Shown: piece by piece, positions 1 through 12,036 of the stretch | Layout: each line of letters opens with the position of its first letter | Numbering within the stretch: position 1 is the stretch's first letter | Assembly: GCF_963583255.1 (NCBI RefSeq) | Contig: NC_084813.1 | Coordinates: 11,208,001-11,272,000 of the forward strand | Direction of reading: 5' to 3' | DNA: 64,000 bases | Source: Pyrus communis | Lineage: Eukaryota > Streptophyta > Magnoliopsida > Rosales > Rosaceae | Program-made: the position numbers and the translations under genes | The notes under the pieces: model-generated | What the model was told of the DNA's origin: nothing | The model's database searches: none | What the model saw: the letters and a program-made list of their open reading frames with translations, nothing else

Positions 1-149
1 CTGGTAGAGTAAAATAGATAAAATGAGACCAGTGGGCAGTATGTTGTTGCCCTGTTGAAAGTATGAACATGATAAGAAAAGGGGAACAAAGTTCCATCAC
101 ACGTGTGAACGAATCAGTATAGCAATCACAGTTAGGGGGTCCACAAACG

Positions 150-1357
150 AATTATAAAGAATTTGATTTGGATCTCAACCCTCATAACGACATCAACCTA
201 GAGTCTGAAGCAGACGAAGATGTCGTCTACATCATCCTCGACCTTGACAAGACGAAACGAAAAGCTTGAATCGACTTAAGGCTAACCAACCCAGAAAGAG
301 AATTATTTACCAACTTCTTGCGAGCTAACAAAGACATGTTCGCATAGTCAGCAGAGGACATGCCTAGGATCGACCCCCTCAATAATTTGTCACTATCTCC
401 ACTTAGACCCAAATGCCAGACTAGTTATCCAGCGTAAACGGAGCCACGGTACAAAATGGAGGAAGACCATAAAGGTAGAAATAAATAAACTCAAGGACGC
501 CCAGTTTATCATCGAAGTTCACCATCTACTTTGCCTAGCGAATGTTGTGTTGGTACAAAAGAAGAACATAAAATGAAGAGTATGTGTGGACTTTACAAAT
601 TTAAACAAGGTTTATCCGAAATATCCATACCCTCTCCCACGAACCGACCTATTGGTAGACTCAAAAGCAGGCCATGAGCTCCTAAGCTTTATGGATGCCT
701 ACTATAGGTACAACCAAATAAAGATGTATGAGCCAAACAGGGAAGCAACATCCTTTGTTTTCACCCGAGGTACCTACTGCTACAAGGTTATGCCCTTTGG
801 ACTAAAAAACACAAGGGCAATGTACTAAGGACTCGTCAACCGAATCTTCAAAGAAAAAATTAGAGACATAATGGAAGTTTACATGGATGATATGATTGTC
901 AATAGCAAAGAAAAGAAGAACCATATAATGCATCTCCAAGAATCATTCGACCTGCTCCAGAAGTATAACATGAAGATGAATCTAGAAAAATGCACCTTCA
1001 GAGTAATGTCTGGAAAATTCCTTGGGTATATGGTGATTAAGCAAGGAATTGAAGCCAACCTGGATCAGATCAAGGGCATCATGGAAATGAAGTCATCCCA
1101 AAACATGAAGGAAATACAAAGTTTGACTGGACGAGTGGTCGCCCTCAGCAAATTCCTTTCAAGGTCCACCAGCAAGTGCAAACAATTATTTATGGCAATC
1201 AAGGAAAACAAGGGCCTCATATGGATAGACGAATGCAAAGGGGCTTTCACAAAACTCAAAGAATACCTCTCCAAACCTCCGCTGCTGTCCAAACCCATCA
1301 ACAGAGAGGATCTATACCTCTATCTAGTGTATTGGACAACACATATCAAAAGCTCTT
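150..1357 (+). pseudogene. Tat-type gypsy pol: reverse transcriptase and start of RNase H, broken
   Basis: RNA-directed DNA polymerase remnant. From about 150 the frame resembles the protease-RT linker of Tat elements, with stops near 268 and 345 and a shift of frame between 400 and 580. From 586 the palm is clear: DFTNLNK, PLPR, FMDAYYRYNQIKMYEP, YCYKVMPFGLKN. A CAA-like codon has become TAA at about 826, just before the conserved RLVN-like stretch. The catalytic YMDD box is at 880-891. The connection/RNase H start (KPINREDLYLYL) runs up to 1352, where the Athila-type solo LTR inserted; the reading resumes at 4581 with matching family wording. Not functional. Family assignment is by recall of Tat RT sequences. 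Confidence 0.85.
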
Positions 1358-1699
1358 TGATAAGAGCATATTCATGCGACTTAAATGGCTTGTTCTCGTG
1401 CATTTACGTTATGTTTCTTTAGTTATTTTAGTACTTTAAGCTATTTTCGTGTGTTTGTAGGCCGAAAGGGCTAAAGGAGCAAAAAGATGCATTTTGGAGA
1501 CTTTTGGAGCACTTTTGGGCTAAGGATGGATAGCTTATGCTTGGAGCCAAAGTGTTGGACGAAATTGAAAACCTAATTGAAGACCAAAGTGTTGGAACCT
1601 TGTTCCCTTTAGTTTTAGGATATTTAAACCTTTCCTATATCCTTAGTCGTGCATAACATTCCAACATTCCACTCCTTCATTCACCACTTATCATATCAT

Positions 1700-1935
1700 A
1701 CACTTATCTTATCATCACCACTTATCATTCATTTATTACTTATCATATCATTCATTCATCTACATATCAATAACCACTTATCATTCATTTATTACTTATC
1801 ATATCATTCATTCATCTACATATCAATAACCACTTATCTTATCACTCAACATATCATTCATTTATCACTTAACATATCATACACTTATCATAATCATTCA
1901 CTTATCACTTATCATAATCATTCACTTATTCTTTC
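1700..1935. repeat. Degenerate tandem repeats of cattcattcat/acttatcat type in LTR U3
   Basis: A unit of roughly 56-60 bp built from catatcattcattcatc and acatatcaataaccactt is repeated at least twice almost exactly, followed by more decayed cacttatcataatcattca units. Long apparent reading frames here come only from this low-complexity composition. Confidence 0.75.
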
Positions 1936-2675
1936 ATCATTCAACCACCAATTCAACACATGCATCTTCAAACATATCAACCCTACAAGCACATGCTCCC
2001 CCTAATCCCTTGCCGTGCCTTCCTCAACCATTTCAACCACATTCTTCCACTTTGTCTCTCATCATTTCAGCCACATTTCTAACTCACATGCATCACATTC
2101 ATTTCCAAATAACAATCACTTCAAATGCCATGCATTCACATGCATTTACACCACCAAAAACCCCTTTGCCGTGGGCTTTCAATGCCTTTCCAGCTTTCCC
2201 TTTTATTTTCCAGCTTTCATTCTTCACAATTTCAGCCATTACACATGCATTTCAAACCTTTCAACACCCTTTAAGTTATGATTTTATTTCCTAACCCTAC
2301 AAGCATTATTTATTAGCATCTTCACATGCATTCACACACACTTCACACAAACAAACACCCTTGTTGCCGTGAGTTCCCTACCTTTTCAGCATTCCATTTC
2401 ATCATTTCACCAACAATTCAGCCACATTCCACATGCATAACCAACCTAGTGTCACTCCCATTCATTCCCTTTAATTATTTAGCCATTATCATACATTTAT
2501 TCTCCCATAAACAACCCAACAATGCCGTGAGTTCCCACTCCCATTTCCAGCTTTCCATAACTTTTCCTAGTTGTTTTATTACATACATTCCCCCTTCATT
2601 ATTCCAAACACATGCACCCATAATCATTCATCCCCTCCTAGCTGCAATATTCCCTCTTTTGTTCCCCCATTTCAC

Positions 2676-2684
2676 CTATAAATA
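2676..2684 (+). promoter_or_regulatory. TATA box of the solo LTR
   Basis: ctataaata lies about 1.3 kb into the LTR, followed after 30-40 bp by the expected start of R. Equivalent boxes occur at the same place in the sister LTRs: 9726-9734, 37057-37065, 40597-40604, 54473-54480 and 62265-62272. Position and conservation across copies support it as the LTR promoter. Activity is unknown. Confidence 0.6.
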
Positions 2685-2938
2685 AACATCCAACACTCCT
2701 CAAAATTCACTCACTCTTCCATACACATTTTCAGTTACAAACACTTCCATCTTCTCCCTAGCCGTGAGTCTCTCCATTTTCTGCACCATTCCCTTCCCTT
2801 TCTCCTCCATTTCTTCCATTTCCATAATCCCCCAAACCACTCATCCCCCAAAAGCTCACCTTAGACCTTGTGCCACAACAACGAGGAAGAAAAGATTGCC
2901 TAAACGTTCATACAATTCAAGTTTGAGTTGTTGGAATT

Positions 2939-4102
2939 TTTAGGTGTTTCTTTGATTTCAATGTTTGAATTCAATTTTCTTTGTTTTGTAATGGAAGAGA
3001 AGAGTGCCTAAACGTTCATACAATTCAAGTTTGAGTTGTTGGAATGTTTAGTTGTTTCTTTGATTTCAAGGTTATGAGGAACTAAACCCCCTTTAGCTAG
3101 GGGGTGATTCGAAACTATGTTTATATTTGCAATATGAATTGATTACTTTTGGTTGGAATTTCATAAGTTGTGGATTCAATTCGTTTAACTGTTTGATTGA
3201 TAACGTATTTATGTATGTTCATTGAGATTGCAAGCTTAATTTTCATGCATGAATATGACGCTAGAATATAAGTGAGTTTCACCTAATCGTTATGAACTTA
3301 TATTCACAAGTAGTGGAGGTTGCTTATAAACAATCGCGTTAAACGAATTCTTGGCATAAGTTTCATGCGTATTCCATAGTAACGAATGCCTCGTCAACAC
3401 TTATAATTTTCATTGAACTTAATGATCTTTGTTGAATGTCTCTATCATGCGTATTCCATAGTTAGGGACTTTGATTAAGAATAATTTGGTTGTAATGCGT
3501 ATTCCATTCAATCCAATGAATTTAGGTGTTTCTTTGATTTCAATGTTTGAATTCAATTTTCTTTGTTTTGTAATGGAAGAGAAGAGTGCCTAAACGTTCA
3601 TACAATTCAAGTTTGAGTTGTTGGAATGTTTAGTTGTTTCTTTGATTTCAAGGTTATGAGGAACTAAACCCCCTTTAGCTAGGGGGTGATTCGAAACTAT
3701 GTTTATATTTGCAATATGAATTGATTACTTTTGGTTGGAATTTCATAAGTTGTGGATTCAATTCGTTTAACTGTTTGATTGATAACGTATTTATGTATGT
3801 TCATTGAGATTGCAAGCTTAATTTTCATGCATGAATATGACGCTAGAATATAAGTGAGTTTCACCTAATCGTTATGAACTTATATTCACAAGTAGTGGAG
3901 GTCGCTTATAAACAATCGCGTTAAACGAATTCTTGGCATAAGTTTCATGCGTATTCCATAGTAATGAATGCCTCGTCAACACTTATAATTTTCATTGAAC
4001 TTAATGATCTTTGTTGAATGTCTCTATCATGCGTATTCCATAGTTAGGGACTTTGATTAAGAATAATTTGGTTGTAATGCGTATTCCATTCAATCCAATG
4101 AA
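2939..4102 (+). repeat. Tandem duplication, 2 x 582 bp, inside the LTR
   Basis: Unit 1 is 2939-3520 and unit 2 is 3521-4102. Both begin tttaggtgtttctttgattt and are nearly identical; visible differences include gttgcttata versus gtcgcttata (about 3321 and 3903) and gtaacgaatg versus gtaatgaatg. The junction lies in the short shared word aatttagg, which occurs naturally at both ends of the unit in undamaged sister LTRs. The high identity means the duplication is much younger than the gypsy host. It doubles the R/U5 segment, including the conserved stem-loop. Confidence 0.95.
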
Positions 4103-4580
4103 TTTAGGGAAATCTGAAAGTTAATTTAAGCGGACCTAATTAACTTGGAGCATTGAGTTTCACAACTTATCGAAAGACCAACTGAGAATCAATATTGTAT
4201 GCAAGTGTAACATGTGTGGAGAAGAACCCCTTGGCTATTCCATCATCCATATTTTTATCACCTTTGTATTTACGTTTTGCCCTTAATTATAATCTTTCCA
4301 TTTAATTTAATCTTGCCCAAACACATTTCCCCCATATTTCGTTGAGTCTTAATCATTCGTATTTGTTTTATTTTCGTGTTTTAAGTATTTGGAGTCTTGT
4401 GTACTTGTTTTGAATTCTTGTTAAGTAAGTTAAATGTTTTAAAAGTTAGTTTTATTTATTTGAGTCAAGTATTTAGCATCCCTAGTTAATCCCCGGTTAG
4501 AACGATCCCTACTTACATCATTACTACAATTGTCACAAATAGGGTTTAGTTTGTGTGCGTATAAATGACGCATCACTCTT

Positions 4581-6231
4581 CTCGAACCAGAGACAACATA
4601 TCAGAAGATGAAAAAACTCATCTTGGCATTAGTAATAGCAGTAAGGAAATTTTAGCCATATTTATAGTCACTTAAAGTGGTTTACATGATGAAATACCCA
4701 CTGAGGTCTATCCTACACAGCCTTAACGCTTCATCTAAAGTCACAAAGTGGGCCATCAAACTGGGGCAGCACGAGATAATCTATCATCCTAAAACATCGA
4801 TCAAGGCCCAAGCCTTGGCAAACTTCGTAGCTAAGTTCACCCCTGCGGTGCAAAATACGAAAAAAGCAATTAGTTCGCAAAACCCTTTAGAAAACCCCCA
4901 TCTCTAGAAGCTTTACATAGACGGGTCGTTTAACATACACGGAGTTGGCGCAGGATTAATACTACAAACACCAGATGACTCTATACTTGACTTTAAGTTG
5001 GCATTTAAAGCAAGCAACAATGAGGCGGAGTACGAAGCCCTGCTAGCAGGACTTAGAATGCGGAAGAACTTCAAGTAAAAGAATTTCTAATTCATTGCAA
5101 TTCCATGCTTGTAGTTAACCATGTCACACGAGACTACGTCGCTCATCCCCCTACCATGGGGCTCTACCTAAACAAGGCAAATGCGCACCATGAGAAGTAC
5201 GAAAAATATGAGATCATGCAGATACCCAGGGGTAGAACAGCCATGCTGACGCACTCACAGAAATAGCCTTGAATGTAGATTATTCCCTTCGACGAACAAT
5301 TCCACTCAAACCCCTGGAGGTCCCTAGCGTCCACGTAATGGAACCAAAAGAAGTCGCTATCATCGATGTTTAAGAAAACTGGATGGATGAGATAATCGAC
5401 TACATACAGGACAACAAACAACTAAAAAATTGAAACATGGCTCGAAAGTTAATCCAAAAGGCATCAAGATGCACATGGATTTGTGGAAAACTCTACCAAC
5501 GTTCATATTCCGAACCATATAGCTTGTGCGTCACACAGGAAGTTGGTCTGCAAATCCTAAATAACATCTATTCTGATGTATGCGGAAGCCATGCCGAAGG
5601 AAGATCATTGGCCCAGAAAACAATAAATGCTAGCTACTATTGTCCTAGCATGGGACAAGATACAAGCAGCTGCATTCAAAGTTGCAACAAATGTCAAAGG
5701 TAGGCCCCTATGAACCATTAACATGTGAAAGAACTTAATACTCTAACAAGTTCATAGCCTTTCATGCAATAAGGCATCGACTTGGTTGGACTCCTCAAGA
5801 AAGCCACAAGGAACAGGCAATAACTGATAGTGGTGACATGCTACTTCTCTAAGTGGATAGAAGTAGAATTTCTCACGAAAATCACCGTTGCGGCTGTAAA
5901 ATCCTTTGTTTGGAAAAACATCATCTGTCAATTTGGGATCCTCGACACAATAATGACAAGCAACAGACTACAGTTTACCGGCTCCGAAGTCATGGATTGG
6001 TACAAATAACTCAAAATCCATCACCTTACTTCCAAGCCTAAATATCCATGGGGAAACGGACAAGCAGAGGTTTCAAACAAAACCATCTTGCAATGCTTGA
6101 AGAAGAGACTCGATGAAAAGAAAAGTAAACGGCCAAAAAAAGCTGCCTGGAGTTTTGTGGGCTTATTGCACGACTGTCTGGAAGGCCACTTCGGAAACAC
6201 CATTCTCCATAAGTTATTGAACCGAGGTTGT
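4581..6231 (+). pseudogene. Tat-type gypsy pol: RNase H and integrase N-terminal part, broken
   Basis: This continues the pol interrupted at 1352. The RNase H connection reads to about 4870 (KVTKWAIKLGQHEIIYHPKT), and the RNase H core starts near 4911 (LYIDGSF...NNEAEYEALLAGLR) before breaking at a stop. The integrase zinc-binding region is in an open stretch at 5437-5703, with the HxxxH side near 5590 and the final CNKC at about 5683-5695. The core follows with frame jumps. The first catalytic Asp region (GIDLVG) is near 5776 and the NGQAEV block with the Glu is near 6055. The position normally holding the second catalytic Asp reads Ser (TSNRLQFT, about 5955). Interrupted at 6232 by a solo LTR. 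Non-functional. Confidence 0.83.
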
Positions 6232-7713
6232 TGATGGAGATTTTTACAACACACGCAAACGGGCTAAAAACTCCTATATTACTTGCAAGAATGATAAGGT
6301 TATTGCAGTATAAACGGATCTCGCAAGGTCGTTCTCCACATGGATTATTAAATAATTTGAAACAAACCAAATTCCAATTAATTATTGTAAAGCGAAATGT
6401 TGAGATGATTGATTTTTATGACCTACCTAAATTAAAATGAATTTGATTAATAAAAGACACTAATATGCAATAATAAAGCTGAAAGAAAAAGAAACAGTTT
6501 TTAAAATACCAATTTATAAAAGCACTAGGGTTCCAGCATTACCTAGCAATCCTACACATTTTTACCAATTACTTATGATCTACACATGCCACTTTGAAGG
6601 TTAGGTTTTCCTAATTTATATTCTACTTGGAACCTCCAACATAGAACGCATATCTAACATGCAACCCATCCAAACGTTCGGATCAAATCTAAACACGAGA
6701 GACTCATTATGCTTTATGAAAACCCTTTGAAAAGCCATGCAACCCTTAAGACGTGGTGTTCATCTTAAGTGAAATTACAATGATTAACCACAAGAAGCCA
6801 GCGTCAATTTTAGGGAACCTTCCGACCAAAATTGCATCAAGTTACTTTTCTAAAGATCCTAATGGTGATCAAGCATTAAGACAATTAGATAGTTTTAATC
6901 ACGGTAATTAATAATTCAAAGTGTGCATGCAATCAATCATAAGCAATTAAATAAAAAATTACATTTTCATGCTAAGGCTCAAGGCTTCTTCCTAGCAAAA
7001 GGAATTAGTTACGCATATTCATAATTGAAATCATAGAAAATATTATTAAGAATAAAAGGAATGAAAACACCTTAAAGTAGAAAATCTCTAAGAACCCTAA
7101 CAATTACTCTCTGTCTCCAAAGTTGCATAAAAGAAAGCGTGGTCCCAAACTAGGGTTGACTAAAACCTTAAATATCTCCCTCAAAGCCAGCCGCACAAAC
7201 CCTAGGAACCAAGTCGCTTATTTCCACTAGGAAGCTAACTAATAATAAAATATATTAAACATAAAGTCCTAATTAAGTTAGGGTAAACTGCACAGAAACT
7301 GTCCAGCCACATTTTAGCCACAAATCTCCTCCAAATCCGGCCTGAAGATCAGGATGTTCTGAACATATCTCCAGAAGGCCACGAACCCATCTGAGGTCAT
7401 CTTGGGCTCCAAAAACGCAATTCAATCCCAAAACGTCATTATTCCAGCACTGTGCATTGCTCCTTTATTTTATTGCCAGAAAATCATCGCTTGGTAGAAA
7501 AATTTGATATTTTGATACGGTCAAGCTAAATGACTCATGATTGTCCTCCAACTAGAATTACTCCAAAATTTGTCCATTTGACCATGTTTTGCTCCAGAGG
7601 AAGTCGAAAGTCCTATATTAGAAATACAATTTAAAGTATCAAAATTCTTCCAAAATATTAACCAAAATATACCAAGAATAGGGTTAAATATATAATATAA
7701 AATCCGTTCATCA
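6232..7713 (-). mobile_element. Solo LTR of an unclassified (probably gypsy) element
   Basis: The ends TGATGGAGAT...CGTTCATCA are flanked by gttgt at 6227-6231 and 7714-7718. Removing the insert and one gttgt rejoins the integrase reading (family wording VVIPI). The 1482-bp insert has no open reading frame of note. Orientation is inferred from a TATA-like atatttaaggtttt on the minus strand near 7165-7180, followed by a leader resembling the R/U5 layout of the Athila LTRs. Lineage is not certain; it is not one of the tgataggagc LTR family. Confidence 0.8.
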
Positions 7714-7718
7714 GTTGT

Positions 7719-8102
7719 CATCCCAATTTAGATCACAATTATGTCAAATTTACATACTAGAGAACGAACACCTATGGAGAATGTGGGAATCCTGAAGACG
7801 ATCTCGATTTTGTGGAAGAATGTCAAGAATGCGCTCAATTTTGACTGGTAGCTTATCAGTAGCAAATTCGATCATATTACAACGAAGGCGTTTAGCCAAG
7901 AAGTTTGCAAGTAGGAGACTTAGTCCTAAGGGAAATTTGGAAACACTAAAATCCCAGAATAAGGTAAACTCGGGACAAATTGGGAAAGTGCGTACAAGGT
8001 CGCTAGAGTAGGAAACAACAGAACTTACCACTTGGAACACATGGATGGAACCCTGATCATAAAAAAATTAAACATCACAAGGTTCAAAAATTATTATCCA
8101 TA
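7719..8102 (+). pseudogene. Tat-type gypsy integrase C-terminus, broken
   Basis: After the solo LTR the integrase resumes. From about 7870 the frame reads YYN, then LQVGDLVLREIW, which is the C-terminal domain of gypsy integrases. The last block (HLEHMDGTL ... RFKNYYP) ends at the stop at 8100-8102, exactly as Tat pol proteins end. Several in-frame stops are present. The other open frame in this interval, 7820-8011, is a shadow. Confidence 0.75.
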
Positions 8103-8275
8103 GAAGCACCACACAAACTACACGTGATTTGATTCTCTTCCTAGGATATATAGGCAATTCTCCCTGCACCCAATCGAAATGTTGCCGAATGTGCAAAGAC
8201 AAGTCCATGGAGAACTCATCTCCTAACGCCCCACCAAAGGCTTATCGTCAAAGGTGATCCCTGATGTAAATTTTA
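8103..8275. other. Gypsy 3' non-coding sequence up to the Mutator-like insertion
   Basis: No gene. It contains gatatataggcaattctcc near 8144, a phrase that recurs in altered form just right of the Mutator-like element near 25297 (gatatgtaggcaatcatt). The last 9 bp (8267-8275, taaatttta) are the left copy of the target-site duplication. Confidence 0.6.
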
Positions 8276-8417
8276 GGGTTAATCTCAATTCACTACCCTG
8301 AAGTTTCTTGGTTTTCAACATTTGGTACATGGAGTTTTTTTTATCATAGAGCAGTACTTGATTTGGGACACTTTCATACATTCGTTAAAGTTGTTGTTAA
8401 ATCAGCCATTAACTGGT

Positions 8418-11400
8418 TGATGTGATAAAAGAAAGCACACAAATTAAACCCTATAATTGTTGTATGTGTAAGTAGGGATCGTTCTTGGCCGGGGATTAGA
8501 AGGGATGCTAATCTACACAATTTAAACTCTAAAACACTAAACTAGACTAAAAAACAGAAAACTAGACTCTAACAACTCAAGATAAGCTAAACTGACTCAA
8601 AACACACAAATTAAGTTAAATTGACTCAAAACAGGTACTACAAAATGATTTGGATGAAAATTAAACTAAAAAGACTCAAAATACTAAATGGGGACAGATT
8701 CTGACGAATTTAAACTAAACTAACACAAATAAGAACTAAGGGCGTATTTGCACGAATTTTAAACTTAAAACAAACAAACTTGCAAAAACAAAGTAAAAGG
8801 GTATGAATTTGGGTGAATGAATGGGTGAAAGGCTAGCTAGAAGGTCCTTCTCGACACATGACACATATGCAACACAAATCGATTTCTAGTTATTATTTCT
8901 TTAAACCATGAATGACAATGCCCCAAATTAATCGTGAGAAGGACAAATTAACTTTCAAATTTTTCTAAATTCATTGAATTGGACTTAGCAACGCAATCAA
9001 ATTATTTTTATCAAATTCCCTATATGAACTGCATAATAGAGATACATATCAAAGATCATTAAGTTATATGAAAATCATAAGCATTGACAAGGCATTCGTA
9101 ACTATGAACTGCATGAAACTCCTGATAGGAGCATATTTATGCGATTTTCGTGTGTTTTAAGCTAAATCTACTTGTTAGAGTGTTTTAAGCTATTTTCGTG
9201 TGTTTTTTTCAGGTTCAATTGACAAAGTTGGCAAGAAAGTGCAATTTGGAGCATTTTAGAGTAGTTTTGGGCTTGGAATGGATTGCACATGCATGGAGCA
9301 AGGTGAATGGACGAATTTGAAGATCAAGAGAGGCTAGGAATGTGATTAACATCTGGAAGAATTAAATTGAAGACTTGGAAGATAAAGAATCAGCTATAAA
9401 GAAGGAATATTATCCAAATTTCCTTATCTTATCTAAACCTTATCCAACCTTATCTTATCTTATCCTATCCTAATCTTTTCCTACCTTAATTCTAGCTTCA
9501 AAGATGACTCATTTTCACATTAAATCACCTAAATATCAGGTTCTAGAAGCCCTATTTTCGTGCCCTAAGTTTCTGCTACATGTAACCCTTCTAGAAGTTC
9601 TAGAATATGCCACAAGGACCATTCCTTGATCTCCTTGGAATCTGATTGAAAGTGTCCTTGTTCTTTGGTGATTTGGAGTCCTAATTCCTCTCCTTTTCAG
9701 CCCAATTTCGTGCCTTCCCTTCACCCTATAAATACATGATGCAACAACACTCATAAATCACCACCCTCTACCACAATTTCACACCACACCATCCACCATA
9801 CCTCAAGAGCCTAAATTCACACAAATCCCCATTGTGCGCAGCAAGGAAGGAAGGAGGAGCCACCTGGAGTGTTTCTAGGTGTATTCTATCTTTGTTTTTA
9901 ATGTTTAAGTTTAATTATCTTTGTTTTGTGAACATGAAGAGCTAAATTTGTATTAGTTGGAGGAGACTTTGAAACCATGATTATATTTGCAATATGAATT
10001 GATTACTTTCAGTTGTAATTTCATAAATTGTGAATACAATTTACTTAATTATTTGATTAAGAGCTTATTCTTGTGTGTTGATTAAGAGGGCCCGCTTAGT
10101 TTGCATGCATGAATTTGATGCTAGAATATAAGGGAATTTCACCTAATCGTTATGAACTTATATTCATAAGTAGTGGAGGTTGCTAGTCACAAACGTGTTA
10201 AGTAAATTCCTGGCATGAGTATCATGCCGTTCATAGTTACGAATGCCTTGTCAATGCTTATGATTTTCACAAAGCTTAATGATCTTTGATTGTATCTCTA
10301 TTATGATGTTCATGTAGGGAACTATTGAGGAATAATTTGGTTGCCGATGCGTATTCCTTCCAATTCAATGACTTAAGGAAAATTTGAGGGTTAATTAGTG
10401 CTGTTCACGGTTAATCTGGGGTGTAGTTCATGGTTTATTGGAAAAGCAACTGGAAATCAATTTTTATGCAAGTGTGTCATATGTGCAGAAGGACCCTCTA
10501 GCTAGCTTATCACCTATATTTTTCCCTAATTTCATCCAAATTGTTTAGAGTCTTTAAATCTGTTTGTTTTTATCTTAATTTCGTCTAAAATCCAATCCCC
10601 CTTTACTTGGTTGGGTCTTTTAGTTAGAATTTGTCCAAACTTGTGTTTCTAAGTGTTTTGAGTCAAGTTAAAAGTAATTTTCGTCCAAATCACCCTTTAG
10701 AGTCTGTTTCGAGTCAATTTAACTTAGTTTGTGTGTTTTGAGTCTTTTTAGTTTGTTTTGAGTCATATAAGTCAAGTTAAGTGTTTTTAAGTTTTGTTTT
10801 GTGTTTTTAAGTCAGTTTAGAGTAGATTAGCATCCCTTCTAATCCCCGGCCTAAAACGATCCCTACTTTCATATACTACAATCATAGGGTTTTAATTTGA
10901 GTGTTAGAATATTTCACATCAACTCCTGCCATGGATTTACTTAACACAATCATGACTAGTGACTTCCCCTACTTATAAATATAAGTTCATAACGATTAGG
11001 TGAAATTCCCTTATATTTTTGCATCAAATTCATGCATGCAAACTAAGTATGCATCCTTAATCAACACACAAGAATAAGTTATCAATCAAACAGATAAGTA
11101 AATCGCATTCATGTTTTATGAAACAATAACTAGAGGAAATCAATTCATATCATATATATGTTCATGGCTTTGAATTCGCCTCTAACTAAAAAGAATTTAG
11201 TTCCTCATGTTCATCATAATTGAAAACCAAATTAAAATAAACATCGAACTAAAACTAAGGATAGAAAGAACCCAGAAACGCTCCAACACTCCAAAGTAGG
11301 CAGCGACACTCCCTTGGATGGTGGCAGGCACAACACTCTTCCTCTCCTTCCTTCATTGCACGACACAAGTCTCTAAAAACTCTTAGAAACCTGCGGCATT

Positions 11401-12021
11401 CTCTAAATTTCTCTCATGTGTGTTGCTTCTCTTTTCTGCGGCAAATTTATGTATTTATATGCTAGGGTTTTGCACAATTTTTGAAGGGAAAAGGATTGCA
11501 CAATCCTAGGGGCAAAAGGTTAGGGTTACACGGCAGAGAATGGGCCATCTAGAAGGAATAGGTGTGGCATAGAAATAGGAGAAGGATAAGGCTTCTAGAA
11601 CCATATATTTAGGTGTATTAATCTAAAATTAAGTCCTATTTGTAGCTGGAATTAAGGTGGAATAAGATTGGGTTAGGATGAGATAAGATAAAGTTGGATA
11701 AGGTTTGGATAATATAAGGTAGTTTGGATAATGTTTCCTTCTTCTTAGCTAATTCCTTATCTTCCAAGCTTCCAAATTTGTTTCTCCACGTATTAAGCAC
11801 ATTCCTAGCCTCTATTGAACTTCAAATTCATCCATCCACCTTGCTCCATATGCAAGCTATCCATTTCAACCCAAAATTGCTCTAAAATGCACTTTCTTGC
11901 CTCTTTTGCCATTTAAACCTACAAACACACGAAAATAGCTTAAATCACTATAATAAATAGAAACTAACCTACTAAATGCAAAGAAACAAGCTAACAAAGT
12001 TGCATAAATATGCTCCTATCA
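8418..12021 (-). repeat. 3' LTR of Athila A (interrupted)
   Basis: The LTR parts are 8418-9122 and 10927-12021, about 1.80 kb after removing the solo LTR at 9123-10921 and one copy of its actcc duplication. It ends, in plus coordinates, with gctcctatca at 12012-12021 and adjoins the polypurine tract on the element-internal side, which identifies it as the 3' LTR of a minus-strand element. A TATA-like tatttatatg lies near 11454. It is very similar to the 5' LTR (21929-23772) but differs by substitutions and short indels. Confidence 0.9.
9123..10921 (+). mobile_element. Athila-type solo LTR in the 3' LTR of Athila A
   Basis: The ends TGATAGGAGC...TTCACATCA give 1799 bp. The target duplication actcc is at 9118-9122 and 10922-10926. 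Sequence on each side joins into continuous LTR of Athila A, as seen by comparison with the uninterrupted 5' LTR near 22620. TATA box 9726-9734; U5 motif taatccccggc 10840-10850. Closely related to the solo LTR at 36456-38222. Confidence 0.93.
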
Positions 12022-12036
12022 AATTCCCCCACACTT
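12022..12036 (-). promoter_or_regulatory. Polypurine tract of Athila A
   Basis: On the minus strand the sequence just before the 3' LTR is gtgtgggggaatt, a purine-rich run abutting TGATAGGAGC. The same tract is at 31476-31490 in Athila C. It primes plus-strand DNA synthesis in reverse transcription. Confidence 0.85.

Larger units (their letters stand above)
1358..4575 (+). mobile_element. Athila-type solo LTR with internal 582-bp tandem duplication
   Basis: The ends are TGATAAGAGC...GCATCA, and the 5-bp target duplication ctctt stands at 1353-1357 and 4576-4580. It lies inside the gypsy RNase H coding region, whose reading frame resumes directly after the second ctctt. No internal region, PBS or PPT is present, so this is a solo LTR left by LTR-LTR recombination. 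The U3 (about 1400-2670) is rich in C, A and T with short tandem repeats. A TATA box (ctataaata) sits at 2676-2684. The R/U5 part holds the family stem-loop and the taatccccgg motif at 4487-4496. The tandem duplication at 2939-4102 accounts for the unusual 3.2-kb length against about 2.0-2.15 kb for its nearest relatives at 39861 and 53675. Confidence 0.9.
1..8275 (+). mobile_element. Decayed Tat-type Ty3/gypsy retrotransposon, left part
   Basis: This is the base layer of the nest. Recognisable pol blocks run in order RT (150-1357), RNase H (4581-5100), integrase (5430-6231) and integrase C-terminus (7719-8102), followed by non-coding sequence to 8275. Two solo LTRs (1358-4575 and 6232-7713) interrupt it and can be subtracted exactly using their 5-bp target duplications, which restores collinearity of the pol reading. 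Wording of the RT and RNase H blocks (DFTNLNK, FMDAY, YCYKVMPFGLKN, ASNNEAEYEALLAGLR) is that of the Tat/Ogre/Retand branch of Ty3/gypsy. The 5' LTR and gag lie left of the window. Stops and frameshifts in every domain show an old, dead copy. The 9-bp duplication at 8267-8275 and 25234-25242 shows that it continues at 25243. Confidence 0.82.

Noticed and set aside
1649..2685. Open frames rich in His, Ser, Pro and Ile in several frames
   Set aside because: They lie in the C/A/T-rich, repeat-bearing U3 of a solo LTR, overlap in multiple frames and have no domain; composition explains the lack of stops.
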